Shown here: positions 43,761 through 55,559 of the stretch, piece by piece | Layout of the letters: the number at the start of each line of letters is the position of its first letter | Numbering within the stretch: the first letter of the stretch is position 1 | Assembly (NCBI GenBank): GCA_965197455.1 | Contig: OZ240208.1 | Location: 1,488,001-1,552,000 of the forward strand | Length of the DNA stretch: 64,000 bases | Direction: 5' to 3' | DNA from: JAGWBD01 sp965197455 | GTDB taxonomy: Bacteria > Chloroflexota > Anaerolineae > Aggregatilineales > Phototrophicaceae | Made by a program: the position numbers and the translations under genes | The notes under the pieces: model-generated | What the model was told of the DNA's origin: nothing | Seen by the model: only the letters and a program-made list of their open reading frames with translations | The model's database searches: none

Positions 43761-44510
43761 GTGCTGACCAGCGCGCAAAATCCGCGCATCAAACTCGTCC
43801 AGACCCTGCTGTCGCGCGCCCGCAGCCGCCGCAAGCAGGGTCTCGTCGTACTCGAAGGGCTGCGCCTCGTCGAAGACGCCCTCAGCCAGGGCCAACGCCC
43901 CGAGTTCATCCTGCATACGCCCGCCATCGCGCCGCCCGGCGGCACCCTCGCCCTCGCCATCGACCCCATGCTCATGCGCCACATCAGCGACACCAGTCAG
44001 CCCCAGGGCCTGCTGGCCGTCTTCCCCATGCCGCAACCCGCCCTGCCTGCCAGCCCGCAGCTGCTGCTCATCCTCGACGGCATCCGCGATCCCGGCAACC
44101 TCGGCACCATTCTGCGCTCCGCCGCCGCCGCCGGCACCGACGCGGTGTTGCTGGCGCCCGGCTGCGTGGACGCCTGGAACCCCAGGACCTTGCGCGCCGG
44201 CATGGGCGCACACTTTCGGGCGCCCCTGGCGGAATGCGACCTGGCGCAAATCACGCAGCACACACAAGACCTGCCCGTGATTCTCTCGGACAGCAGTGGC
44301 GCACGTTCTTATGTCGATTACGACTGGACCCGTCCCTGCGCGCTGGTCATCGGCGGCGAGGCCCGCGGCGTCGACGAGCCCCTGCGTCAGCTGGCGCAGG
44401 AAAGCGTACGCATCCCCATGGCCACCAGCGACTATTCGCTCAATGCCGCCATGGCCGCCAGCGTCCTGCTCTTTGAGGCGCAGCGCCAGCGCAATTTGTC
44501 CCTGACCTGA
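43761..44510 (+). CDS. SpoU/TrmH-family RNA 2'-O-methyltransferase
   Basis: SPOUT-fold methyltransferase of 249 residues, acting on rRNA or tRNA ribose. It has an N-terminal substrate-binding domain (SAQNPRIKLVQTLLSRARSR, VLEGLRLVEDAL), then motif 1 LDGIRDPGNLGTILRSA, motif 2 CALVIGGEARGV and motif 3 VRIPMATSDYSLNAAMAAS (SpoU usually has ESLN; here YSLN). It starts at GTG 43761, 31 bases after rplT. The target nucleotide is not predictable. Confidence 0.9.
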   Translation: MLTSAQNPRIKLVQTLLSRARSRRKQGLVVLEGLRLVEDALSQGQRPEFILHTPAIAPPGGTLALAIDPMLMRHISDTSQPQGLLAVFPMPQPALPASPQLLLILDGIRDPGNLGTILRSAAAAGTDAVLLAPGCVDAWNPRTLRAGMGAHFRAPLAECDLAQITQHTQDLPVILSDSSGARSYVDYDWTRPCALVIGGEARGVDEPLRQLAQESVRIPMATSDYSLNAAMAASVLLFEAQRQRNLSLT

Positions 44511-44516
44511 ACGCAA

Positions 44517-45914
<1,398 letters not shown>

Positions 45915-45948
45915 GCGCGTCCCTCCCTGGTGGCAGTCAACGGCGCGC

Positions 45949-45954
45949 ATTATA
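45949..45954 (-). promoter_or_regulatory. Candidate -10 box of lpdA
   Basis: A perfect TATAAT on the minus strand, 34 bases before the lpdA ATG; no good -35 at 17 bases. Just upstream (45961-45980) lies a strong GC hairpin, CCCTGCCCC paired with GGGG(GA)CAGGG. Confidence 0.45.
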
Positions 45955-46036
45955 GGTATCCCCTGCCCCGGGGGACAGGGTGGCGTCCGCGGCTGTGATA
46001 GGATGAGTCGGGGGTGAGAGTGGAGGTGAGCTTAAA

Positions 46037-46807
46037 GTGATAGGCAACTGGTGGAATTCTGAGGAGGTACGAAACAGTCGGCGAGCACTGGTGTTAATCA
46101 TCGCCTTTTTTGGCTTGGTCTTGTTCTACAAACATGGCAGGGACAACATTTCGCCAACAGATGCTTATGCTCTCAACGTACACACTGAAGTGTTTGGCGT
46201 TGCTTTGGGTGTAATCTTTACTGTCTTTGTGATTGATGCTATGAACCGTCGCCGTGATGCTGAGCGGCGTGAACAGGACTTGATTGACCGTTTGCTGCGC
46301 GAAGTGCGCAGTCCGGATCACGGAACTGCAATTGATGCATTACACCAGCTCCGGGAGAATGGCTGGCTTTGCGGAGAAAACGGGTTGCTGAAAGGTCTGG
46401 ATTTGCAGGGTGTCAAGTGGATGAACGCGAAGTTAAACAAAGCAAATCTCAAAGAGACAAATTTGCAGGGAGCCTGCTTAAAAGGAGCAGATCTCCAATT
46501 TGCAAACATGGAAGGGACAATGTTGTGGTTTGCGGACTTAAGTTACGCATATTTGGAGCACACCAATTTTGAGAGAGCGAAACTGATGACTACTAAACTA
46601 CTTGGTGCAAATCTGAGAAACGCCAATTTGAGAAATGCAGAAGTAATACTGTGTAAATTAGATTGTCAACTAGATATAGACACTACACTTCCTGATGGAT
46701 CACAAGCCAATACTGATGAATGGTTCCTTCCCTTTACGAAACCGGACCATCCTAATTATTGGCGTTCAGACAAACCGTATAGTCCAGCATTTTATTTGAG
46801 AAGGTAG
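46037..46807 (+). CDS. Two-helix membrane protein with pentapeptide repeats
   Basis: A 256-residue protein: two membrane helices (about 17-33, LVLIIAFFGLVLFY, and 51-68, VFGVALGVIFTVFVIDAM), a charged helix (MNRRRDAERREQDLIDRLLREV), then a run of A(D/N)LxX pentapeptides from about 118 to 205 (KANLKETNLQGACLKGADL, GANLRNANLRNAEV). The quadrilateral helix should lie in the cytoplasm. GGAGGTGA precedes GTG 46037. Base composition is clearly more AT-rich than all neighbours, and it faces against the operon around it, so it looks acquired. Function unknown. Confidence 0.82.
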   Translation: MIGNWWNSEEVRNSRRALVLIIAFFGLVLFYKHGRDNISPTDAYALNVHTEVFGVALGVIFTVFVIDAMNRRRDAERREQDLIDRLLREVRSPDHGTAIDALHQLRENGWLCGENGLLKGLDLQGVKWMNAKLNKANLKETNLQGACLKGADLQFANMEGTMLWFADLSYAYLEHTNFERAKLMTTKLLGANLRNANLRNAEVILCKLDCQLDIDTTLPDGSQANTDEWFLPFTKPDHPNYWRSDKPYSPAFYLRR

Positions 46808-46808
46808 G

Positions 46809-47552
46809 TCATCGGTTCTCTGCATCCTCCTCGCTTCGGCGGCGATTCAGGGTGACCACGCGGAAGGCCTCGCCGTGCTCGACGCCGATGGGCTTGCCCA
46901 TCTCGTTGCTGAAGCCCTGGATGAAGCCCACCACTTCCTCACCCACCTGCGACTTGTGGCAGAGCAGCGCCTTGCACTTGCGATCCCACTGGGCGGTCAC
47001 GTCCACGTGAAGCGTCGGCTCAGCCGAAAAGCCCAGGTAGAAATGGTCGACGTTGTGCGGCTCGTAACCCTCTTCCAGCAGCTCGGGGAAGATGGGACGC
47101 GTGCCCGCGCTGGGGAAGGTCGCATACATCGTGGCCTCGGCCGAAGCGCGATGGTCCGGGTGGTTGATGTAAAAGTTTTGGGGCGGAATGATGGTCGTCG
47201 GGTCAGTCGTCACCACCACCTGCGGCTTCAGCTCACGAATCAGCCGCGTCAGGTCGCGCCGCAGTTCCAGCGTCGCCTGCAGCGTCCCGTCCGGATAGCC
47301 CAGGAAGCGCACGTCCGAAACGCCCAGCACCGCCGCCGCCGCCAGTTGCTCGCGCTCCCGCACCTTCACCAGTTCCGCGCGAATCGAGCCCGGCTCGTTG
47401 CTGCCTGAGCCGTTGTCCGTGGTGATGCAGAAGGTCACCTCGGCGCCGTTGTCCGTCCAGCGCGCCGCCGTGCCGCCAATGCCGAATTCGATGTCGTCCG
47501 CGTGCGCCACCACCACCAGCGCGCGTTCGGGAGTGTAGAATTGTTCAGTCAT
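46809..47552 (-). CDS. PIG-L family deacetylase
   Basis: A 247-residue LmbE/PIG-L zinc hydrolase: VVVAHADDIEFGIGGTAARW (the AHxDD zinc motif) and INHPDHRASAEATMYATFP (HPDHR). Family members remove acetyl groups from N-acetylglucosamine conjugates, including bacillithiol and mycothiol precursors. ATG 47552 overlaps the E2 stop (ATGA), so it is co-transcribed with the dehydrogenase complex; the link may be only organisational. Substrate unknown. Confidence 0.9.
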   Translation of the reverse strand: MTEQFYTPERALVVVAHADDIEFGIGGTAARWTDNGAEVTFCITTDNGSGSNEPGSIRAELVKVREREQLAAAAVLGVSDVRFLGYPDGTLQATLELRRDLTRLIRELKPQVVVTTDPTTIIPPQNFYINHPDHRASAEATMYATFPSAGTRPIFPELLEEGYEPHNVDHFYLGFSAEPTLHVDVTAQWDRKCKALLCHKSQVGEEVVGFIQGFSNEMGKPIGVEHGEAFRVVTLNRRRSEEDAENR

Positions 47553-48685
47553 CCGTTTTCGTTCTCCATGTCTGCGTCCATGTCGGACTCGAGGTCGTCT
47601 ATCATACACCGCATGAAGGCATCGGCCACCGCGCCATCCACCACGCGATGGTCGAAACTCAGCGACAAATAACATAGGGGCCGCGCCACAATGGCACCGT
47701 CGCGCACCACGGCGCGCTGCTGCACGCTGCCGATGCCCAGGATGGCGACCTGCGGCTGACTGATGATCGGCGTGCCCAGCAGGCTGCCGCCGCCGCCGAA
47801 GTTACTGATGGTGAAGGTCGCGCCGCGCACCTCGTCGGGCCCCAGACGACGCTCGCGGGCGCGCTGCGCCAGGTCGTTGATGGCGCGCATGATGGCCGTT
47901 AGATGCCGCTGTCCCGCGTCGCGGATGACCGGCACAATCAGACCCTCCTCCAGCGCAACCGCCAGGCCGATGTGACAGTCATGATGCAGAAAAATTCCCT
48001 CATCCCGCCACTCGGCGTTCAGCCAGGGATGCGCCTGCAGCGTGCGCGCCGCCGCCGCCACAAACCAGGCGTTCAGGGTCAGGCGCAACTCCGGCTGCGC
48101 TGCCTGCAGGGCCGTCCGCTGCGCCAGCACCGCGCACATGTCCACCTCGTAGACGGCCGTGACGTGCGGCGCCGTCTGCACACTTCGCACCATATGCCCG
48201 GCAATGCTGCGCCTCATCGCCGTCAGCGGCAGCAGGTCGCCTCTTGCTTCCGGCACGGTCGCTGAGCTCGCCACACGCGACTGCTTGCCCGCCAGCCACG
48301 TCTCGACATCCTTGCGCGTGATGCGTCCGCCCCTGCCGCTGCCAGCAATATCATTGGCGTCCAGTCCGTGTTCATTGAGCAGCCGCGCCACCGCCGGCGA
48401 CAGCCGCCCTTGTCTTGTCTCAAATGGCTGCGCCAGCGCATCGTCCCCCGGCGCGCCAATCTCGGCCAGAACCGTGCCTACGGCCACCGTTTCGCCTTCC
48501 CCGACCAGGATGCGCAGCAGCACGCCCGCCGCCGTCGAGGGAATCTCGCTCTCCACCTTGTCCGTGCTCACCTCAAGCAGGGGTTCGTATTCGGCGACGC
48601 TATCGCCCACGCGCTTCAGCCAGCGGAGGACCGTGCCCTCAACCACACTCTCGCCCAGTTTCGGCATATTCACCGCGCTGCGCAC
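47549..48685 (-). CDS. 2-oxoacid dehydrogenase E2 (dihydrolipoamide acyltransferase)
   Basis: The core of the complex, 378 residues. It has an N-terminal lipoyl domain with the lipoylated Lys in EVSTDKVESEIPS, an E3/E1-binding domain (LSPAVARLLNEHGLDANDIAGSG), and a catalytic domain ending SFDHRVVDGAVADAF (active His and Asp). It starts at GTG 48685 behind GGGAGG. Acyl specificity (acetyl or branched chain) is not decided by the motifs. It lies 15 bases after E1 beta; lipoate supply may involve lipB at 54846. Confidence 0.94.
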   Translation of the reverse strand: MRSAVNMPKLGESVVEGTVLRWLKRVGDSVAEYEPLLEVSTDKVESEIPSTAAGVLLRILVGEGETVAVGTVLAEIGAPGDDALAQPFETRQGRLSPAVARLLNEHGLDANDIAGSGRGGRITRKDVETWLAGKQSRVASSATVPEARGDLLPLTAMRRSIAGHMVRSVQTAPHVTAVYEVDMCAVLAQRTALQAAQPELRLTLNAWFVAAAARTLQAHPWLNAEWRDEGIFLHHDCHIGLAVALEEGLIVPVIRDAGQRHLTAIMRAINDLAQRARERRLGPDEVRGATFTISNFGGGGSLLGTPIISQPQVAILGIGSVQQRAVVRDGAIVARPLCYLSLSFDHRVVDGAVADAFMRCMIDDLESDMDADMENENG

Positions 48686-48700
48686 AAAACCTCCCGCTGC

Positions 48701-49687
48701 TTAGTAGGCCGCCAGTTCGCGAATGGCGCGCACGATGTCATCCGGTCCCGGCAGGAAGTATTCAAACATGCCGTGGTTGAAGGGCGCGGCGGGCACGTCA
48801 GGCGCGGCCAGACGGCGCACCGGACCGTCGAGGTATTCAAAGGCCTCGTCCGCCAGGATCGCGGCGATCTCCGCGCCGAAGCCCATCGTCAGGTTGTCCT
48901 CATACACGACCAGCGCCTTGCCGGTCTTGCGCACCGAGCCCAGCACCGCCTCGCGATCCAGCGGAATCAGTGTGCGCAGATCCACCACCTCGACCTGTAG
49001 CCCGTCTTCCTGCGCGACCCGTTCGGCAGCGCTTTCGGCGTAGTGCGCCATCAGCCCCCAAGCGAACAGCGAAAGGTCGTCACCCGCGCGGGCAACGCGC
49101 GCCGGCCCCGGCAGCAAGGCCTCGTCCTGCTCCGGCACCTCGCCGCGGATGCTACGATAGCCGTACTTGGATTCGAGGAAGAGCACCGGGTTGGGGTCAA
49201 GCAGGGCGCCATGCAGCAGCCGGCGCGCGTCCCGCGGCGTGGAGGGCACCACCAGCTTCAGCCCCGGCACATGCGCGAACAGGGCCTCGACACTCTGGCA
49301 ATGGTACAGCCCGCCGCCCGGTACCACGCCGTAAGGCACGCGGATGACCAGCGGCACCTGCCAGCCGCCGGCAGAGCGATAGTACATGCGCGCCGCCTCG
49401 CCCACGATCTGGTTGAAGGCCGGGTGGATGAAGTCCGCGAACTGAATCTCGCAGACCGGGCGCAAATCGGCCAGCGCCGCGCCAATCCCCACCCCGACGA
49501 TGGCCATCTCCGTCAGGGGTGAATCGATGATGCGCTGCGCGCCGTACTTTTCGTAAAGCCCCTCGGTGGCGCGGAAGACGCCGCCGCGCCGCCCCACGTC
49601 CTCGCCGGTGACGAAGACCCGGCCGTCCTGCGCCAGCGCCTCGTCCAGCGCCGTGCGCACGGCCTCGATCAGCGTCATCTCGGCCAT
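48701..49687 (-). CDS. 2-oxoacid dehydrogenase E1, beta subunit
   Basis: A 328-residue transketolase-like subunit: MTLIEAVRTALDEALAQDGR, VFVTGEDVGRRGGVFRATEGL, RIIDSPLTEMAIVGVGIGAA, FADFIHPAFNQIVGEAARM and VVDLRTLIPLDREAVL. It pairs with E1 alpha to bind thiamine diphosphate and decarboxylate a 2-oxoacid. Sequence style is of the alpha2beta2 pyruvate/branched-chain type. The ATG shares one base with the E1 alpha stop. Confidence 0.95.
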   Translation of the reverse strand: MAEMTLIEAVRTALDEALAQDGRVFVTGEDVGRRGGVFRATEGLYEKYGAQRIIDSPLTEMAIVGVGIGAALADLRPVCEIQFADFIHPAFNQIVGEAARMYYRSAGGWQVPLVIRVPYGVVPGGGLYHCQSVEALFAHVPGLKLVVPSTPRDARRLLHGALLDPNPVLFLESKYGYRSIRGEVPEQDEALLPGPARVARAGDDLSLFAWGLMAHYAESAAERVAQEDGLQVEVVDLRTLIPLDREAVLGSVRKTGKALVVYEDNLTMGFGAEIAAILADEAFEYLDGPVRRLAAPDVPAAPFNHGMFEYFLPGPDDIVRAIRELAAY

Positions 49688-50742
49688 CAGACCAGGCCTT
49701 CCGGCAGCGGCGCCAGCACCGGCGCCACAGCCTCTTCGGGCGCGGGTTCGGGCGCGGCCTCCGCCACAGCCTGCGCCTCATCGACCGCCGCCCGCGTCTG
49801 CACTTCAAACACGTCCGCCAGCGCCGCGCTCAGGATGCCGCGCGCCAGCAGGCTGCGCTGGAAGCGCATCACCGGTTCGGCATCAGTGGCGGCCGCGACC
49901 TCCTCGCGCGAGCGGTAGCTGCGGTCGTCATCATCGGAGGTGTGCGGCGTCAGGCGATAGGTATACGCCTCGACGAGTGAGGGGCCGCCCCTGTTGTAAG
50001 CGCGCTGCACCGCCGCGTGCATCGCGTCATACACCGCCAACGGATCGTTGCCGTCGACCGACTCGCCATGCACACCATAGCTGGCCGCGCGCGCCGCCAC
50101 CGAGGGAATGGCCATCTGTTCCGTCTGCGGCACAGAGATAGCGTAACGGTTGTTTTCGACCAGACAGATGAAGGGCAGCTGATGGACGCCGGCCCAGTTC
50201 ATGCCTTCGTGCCACTCTCCCTGGTTCGTCGAGCCTTCGCCCAGGCTGGTCAGCGCCAGGCGCGGCTGGCTGCTGTCCGCCGCATCCACCAGCCCGGCCC
50301 GCTGCCGGTAACGAATGGCGAAGGCCAGGCCCGCCGCCTGCGGCACCTGGGTCGCCACCGTCGACGAGCCACTGATGATGTTCAGCGAATGATCGCTGAA
50401 ATGACAGGGCATTTGTCGCCCGCCGCTCCAGGGGTCGTCGCGGCGCGCGAAGAGACCCAGCATGAAGTCGGTCGGGCTGCAGCCCAGCGCAATGGCCATG
50501 GCCAGGTCGCGATAGTAGGGGACGACGTAATCCACGCCGCGGTTGATGGCGAAAGCTGCGCCCACCTGGGTCGCCTCGTGCCCCATCGCGCTGACGTGAA
50601 ACTGCACCCGCCCCTGTCGATGCAGCGCCCACGCCCGCTCATCCAGACGACGGCTCAGCAGCATCATGCGGTAAATCTCCAGCAGCGCCTCGTCAGACAA
50701 ACGCTGCGAGGGACGCAGCCCGGCTTCAGCCGCCATGGCCAT
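49687..50742 (-). CDS. 2-oxoacid dehydrogenase E1, alpha subunit
   Basis: Thiamine-diphosphate subunit of 351 residues. The GDG...NN cofactor motif is LGEGSTNQGEWHEGMN to LVENNRYAIS; RRLDERAWALHRQGRVQFHVSAMGHEA and YYRDLAMAIALG are family signatures. The C-terminus is Ala/Pro/Glu-rich. ATG 50742 and ATG 50736 are both possible; both overlap the end of the upstream Fe-S gene. HTSDDDDRSYRSREE resembles the phosphorylation-loop region of branched-chain-type E1. Confidence 0.93.
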   Translation of the reverse strand: MAMAAEAGLRPSQRLSDEALLEIYRMMLLSRRLDERAWALHRQGRVQFHVSAMGHEATQVGAAFAINRGVDYVVPYYRDLAMAIALGCSPTDFMLGLFARRDDPWSGGRQMPCHFSDHSLNIISGSSTVATQVPQAAGLAFAIRYRQRAGLVDAADSSQPRLALTSLGEGSTNQGEWHEGMNWAGVHQLPFICLVENNRYAISVPQTEQMAIPSVAARAASYGVHGESVDGNDPLAVYDAMHAAVQRAYNRGGPSLVEAYTYRLTPHTSDDDDRSYRSREEVAAATDAEPVMRFQRSLLARGILSAALADVFEVQTRAAVDEAQAVAEAAPEPAPEEAVAPVLAPLPEGLV

Positions 50743-52783
50743 TCCCTTTCCCGCTGGTGGACGTTTGCGGCAGCCCTTCCGCCAGCAGCTCAGCCACGTC
50801 CAGCAGCACCGGGCCCTCCGCATCACCTTTGGCGCTCTCCAGCATCTGCAGACAGAAGGGACAGCCGGTCGCCACAATGTCCGCGCCGGTGGCGCTGGCC
50901 TCCGCATAGCGTTCCGCGCCGACCGTGCGCGCACCCGGCTCTTCTTCCTTCCAGAATTGCGCGCCGCCCGCGCCACAGCAGAAGGAGTCCTTGCGGTTGC
51001 GCGGCATCTCCACCAGTTCACCTTGCAACGCGCCCAGAGCTTCACGCGGCGCGTCCAGCACGTTGTTGTGCCGCCCCAGATAGCAAGGATCGTGAAAGGT
51101 GATGCGCGCGCCGCGTGCCGCTTCCGTCTGCGGCAATCGACCCTCGGCCCGCAGTTCGGCCAGCAACTGCGTGTGGTGCACGACCTCGTATTCGCCGCCA
51201 AACTGCGGGTACTCGCTGCCCAGGTTGTGCAGGCAGTGGGGACAGGTGACCACGATGCGGGCTGGCGCCAGTTCGTTGAGCGTGGCCACGTTGCCGCGCG
51301 CCAGCTCTTCATACAGGTACTCGTTGCCCGCGCGCCGTGCCACATCGCCGCTGCAGTTCTCCTGCGCGCCCGTCACGGCGAAGTTCACCTCCGCCGCGTG
51401 CAGCAATTTTACCAGCGCGCGTGCGGTCAGGGCGGCCCGTGGATCATGGCTGGCGGCGCAGCCCACCCAGTAAAGCAGTTCGCAATCCGGATTCTCGGCG
51501 ACCGTCGGCACAGGGAACTCCAGGCCGCGCGTCCAGCGCATGCGCTCGCTCCGCTCAGCGCCCCAGGGGTTGCCCTGCCGTTCCATGCCGTTGAAGGCGC
51601 CCTGCAGCTCCTGCGGAAAGCGCCCCTCCATCAACACCTGGTCGCGCCGAATCTCGAGGATGTCGTGCATCGGCTCGTTGCCGACCGGGCAAATGTCCGT
51701 GCAGGCGCCGCAACTGGTGCAGGCCCACAGGGCTGACTCGCTGATCACCGAGCCCAGCAGCGGCCGTTCCGACTCCGCGCCGGCGGCCAGCGCCAGAAAC
51801 TGTCCGTTGATTTCGTAACGTTTGTTGATTTCCAGCGCGGCGGGCGAGAGCTCCTTGCCGGTGGCTGTGGCCGGGCAAACGTCCTGGCAACGGTTGCACT
51901 GGATGCAGGCGAAGGCGTCCAGCAACATCGACTGGTCCAGATGCTCCAGCCGCGCAGCGCCAAACTGTTCGCGCGCTTCGTCCGCGAAGTCCAGCGCATC
52001 CAGCGCGCCAGGCGACCGGCGCGTTGGCCGCGTCAGGATATTCAGCGGCGCCATGAACAAATGCGCGTGCTTGCTCATCGGGAACCAGGGCGCAAACAGC
52101 GCGATGGAACCCAGCGCCAGCCACCAGAAGAGATGCTGCAGCAGTTGCGCGTTCTGCGTCTCCACGCCGACGAACAGCGGCGCGACCAGGCTTGCGAAAG
52201 GTCGCGCCAGATCCACGCCTGTGCCCGCCACGGCCAGCGCGTCACCCAGGAAGCGCGCGCCCACGTGCAACAGGATGAAGCCGGCCACAATGCGCGAGTC
52301 GCGCCCGATGGCGCCGCCCTGCACTGCCGTGTGCAGCAGCACCTGCGGCGGGAAGCCCAGCGCCGCCCGCCAGGGTCGCAGCAAACGCCGCAGCACGAAC
52401 CAGACCATGCCCGCCAGCACCGCCACGCTGAGCAGGTCCGCGGCCAGACGATACAGTTCCGGTAGCAAGCCGTCCTGCGCCGGGAAGTGATAGCCCGGCA
52501 CAAAGCCCTCCAGCACGTCGCCCAGGTTCACCAGGGCGTAGAAGCTGAAGCCCCACACCACGCCCAGATGCAGCAGACTGGTCAGCCGGCGTGTGCGCAG
52601 CGTCTTGCGCTGCAACAGCCAGGCGGCCAGCGCATCCCGCAGCCGCGCCGGCAGCCGCTCCAGCGACAGTTCGCGCTCTCCGCGCATGACGATGCGCCAC
52701 ATGTCGCGCAACCCGGCCATCGTTGCCGCGGCGGAAAGCGTGACAAGTAGCAAAAAGAGCAGTTGTTCGCCTGGCGTCAGCAT
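50726..52783 (-). CDS. Membrane-anchored Fe-S oxidoreductase (NarI-like + ferredoxin + CCG domains)
   Basis: A 685-residue fusion. The N-terminus has several membrane helices of the NarI/respiratory type (LLFLLLVTLSAAATMAG, LLHLGVVWGFSFYALV, FWWLALGSIALFAPW). Two 4Fe-4S sites follow, CIQCNRCQDVCP and CTSCGACTDICPVG, then two CCG domains (YWVGCAASHD, ENCSGDVARRAGNEY; FHDPCYLGRHNN, FCCGAGGAQF). Similar proteins pass electrons from a dehydrogenase or flavoprotein to quinone. ATG 52783 has AGGGA upstream. It is the first gene of the E1-E2 operon, hinting at a respiratory partner for that complex (inference). Confidence 0.9.
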   Translation of the reverse strand: MLTPGEQLLFLLLVTLSAAATMAGLRDMWRIVMRGERELSLERLPARLRDALAAWLLQRKTLRTRRLTSLLHLGVVWGFSFYALVNLGDVLEGFVPGYHFPAQDGLLPELYRLAADLLSVAVLAGMVWFVLRRLLRPWRAALGFPPQVLLHTAVQGGAIGRDSRIVAGFILLHVGARFLGDALAVAGTGVDLARPFASLVAPLFVGVETQNAQLLQHLFWWLALGSIALFAPWFPMSKHAHLFMAPLNILTRPTRRSPGALDALDFADEAREQFGAARLEHLDQSMLLDAFACIQCNRCQDVCPATATGKELSPAALEINKRYEINGQFLALAAGAESERPLLGSVISESALWACTSCGACTDICPVGNEPMHDILEIRRDQVLMEGRFPQELQGAFNGMERQGNPWGAERSERMRWTRGLEFPVPTVAENPDCELLYWVGCAASHDPRAALTARALVKLLHAAEVNFAVTGAQENCSGDVARRAGNEYLYEELARGNVATLNELAPARIVVTCPHCLHNLGSEYPQFGGEYEVVHHTQLLAELRAEGRLPQTEAARGARITFHDPCYLGRHNNVLDAPREALGALQGELVEMPRNRKDSFCCGAGGAQFWKEEEPGARTVGAERYAEASATGADIVATGCPFCLQMLESAKGDAEGPVLLDVAELLAEGLPQTSTSGKGNGHGG

Positions 52784-52900
52784 CGCGCACTTCCCTGTGC
52801 AAGCCGCGCAGTGTACCACCATCCTCGCCCCCGCGCTGGACACTGCCCTGTCCGGCGAGTACACTGCCGGCGGCGCTTTCCCCGTAACGAGGATGCACAA

Positions 52901-53506
52901 ATGACGATTGATTTCATGCCCGTATTCGACGAAGAGCAACAGTTAAGTGAATACGCCGCGCAATTCAGTGTGGCGGATCTGCGGCAGGCCAGCGTGGACA
53001 GCGTGGGGTTGCTGACCAGCTACGTGGCCGGGCTGACGGACGCGGAAGTCAGTTACGCGCCGCAGGACCCCGATGCCGACGACCCCTTTGCCGCCGAGGA
53101 TGAACAGGAAATCGGCTGGGGCATCGGCCACCTGGTGGCGCACGTCACCGCCAGCTGCGAGGAGTGGGCCGGCTACAGTTCCCTGCTGGCGCGCGGCGTC
53201 GCGTATCCCGCCGAGCCACGCCTGCGCTACGAGACGGCCTGGCGCGACATCGATACCGTCGAAATGGCTCTGCATCGTCTGCAGGAAAGCCTGCGCATGC
53301 GCCTTGCGTACCTGGATGCCTGGCCCGCTATGCCTGACCTTGAACTGAAACGTGAGCTCTCGCCGCGCTTCATCGCGCGCTTCGGCGAGTTCAACGCCAC
53401 CACCTGCTTCCTCTTCGGCCTGCAGCACGAAGTCGGCCACTATGATCAGTTCGAGGACGTGCGCGAGCAGATCGAGGCCGTCCGGGCCACGGCTGCGCAG
53501 GGTTGA
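52901..53506 (+). CDS. DinB-superfamily protein
   Basis: A 201-residue protein of four-helix-bundle type. IGHLVAHVTASCEEW and LQHEVGHYDQFEDVREQ provide His residues spaced as in DinB/YfiT metal sites; TSYVAGLTDAEVSYAP is the usual first-helix end. Some members are thiol transferases, most are uncharacterised. ATG 52901 follows AGGA. It is divergent from the Fe-S gene and is followed seven bases later by hisS. Confidence 0.75.
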   Translation: MTIDFMPVFDEEQQLSEYAAQFSVADLRQASVDSVGLLTSYVAGLTDAEVSYAPQDPDADDPFAAEDEQEIGWGIGHLVAHVTASCEEWAGYSSLLARGVAYPAEPRLRYETAWRDIDTVEMALHRLQESLRMRLAYLDAWPAMPDLELKRELSPRFIARFGEFNATTCFLFGLQHEVGHYDQFEDVREQIEAVRATAAQG

Positions 53507-53513
53507 ACCCAGT

Positions 53514-54836
<1,323 letters not shown>

Positions 54837-54845
54837 GCGCCGCGT

Positions 54846-55559
54846 TCAGACCAGCGCGCCCTCACCTGCAACCGTCACACACTTGAAGACCGCAGCGAAG
54901 TGCCTGACCAGGCGCGCACTCACTTCCGCCAGCGTCAGCTGCCTGCCGCTCAACGCAACCATATTGCTCACGCCATGACCGTGGATGCCGCAGGGCACGA
55001 TGCCCTCGTACCAGCCCAGCTCATTGTGCACGTTGAGCGCGAAGCCGTGCAGCGTCACCGCGCGCGCCGTCACGCGCACGCCGATAGCCGCCAGCTTGCG
55101 CTCGCCCTGCGCAGTGTCAACCCACACGCCGGTGCGTCCCGCCCGCGGCCCCGCCTTGATGCCGTAGTCCGCCAGCGTGAGCGCCAGCACCTGTTCCAGC
55201 CGCCGCAGATAGCCATGCACATCCAGGCGCGGCGGACTCGCATTGCGCGGCAGCCGCAGAATCGGGTAGCCGACCAGCTGCCCTGGCCCGTGCCAGGTGA
55301 CGTCGCCGCCGCGATTGACCTGCAGCACCTCGATGCCGCGCGCGCGGCGTTCCGACGCCGACCACAAGACATGCGCCTCCTGGCCAGCGGAGCCCAGCGT
55401 GAACACGGGCGGATGTTCCAGTAGCAACAGACGATCAGGGGTTTCGTCACGGCCGCGGGCTTCAGCCAGTCCTTGCTGCAACGCCCAGGCCTCGCGGTAA
55501 GGCACCCGGCCCAGGCGCCAGACCTCGCAAGTCGCCCGTGGGTCAGGCTCAGTCTTCAA
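54846..55559 (-). CDS. lipB: Octanoyl-ACP:protein octanoyltransferase LipB
   Basis: Moves octanoate from ACP to lipoyl domains, the first step of lipoate assembly. The 237-residue protein has RGGDVTWHGPGQLVGYPIL, GVWVDTAQGERKLAAIGV (catalytic Lys) and IVPCGIHGHGVSNM (catalytic Cys). The start is uncertain: TTG 55559 overlaps the upstream GNAT gene by 11 bases and has no clear ribosome site, but no ATG or GTG precedes the conserved WRLGRVPYREAW. It would serve the E2 encoded at 47549-48685. No lipA is seen. Confidence 0.92.
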   Translation of the reverse strand: MKTEPDPRATCEVWRLGRVPYREAWALQQGLAEARGRDETPDRLLLLEHPPVFTLGSAGQEAHVLWSASERRARGIEVLQVNRGGDVTWHGPGQLVGYPILRLPRNASPPRLDVHGYLRRLEQVLALTLADYGIKAGPRAGRTGVWVDTAQGERKLAAIGVRVTARAVTLHGFALNVHNELGWYEGIVPCGIHGHGVSNMVALSGRQLTLAEVSARLVRHFAAVFKCVTVAGEGALV

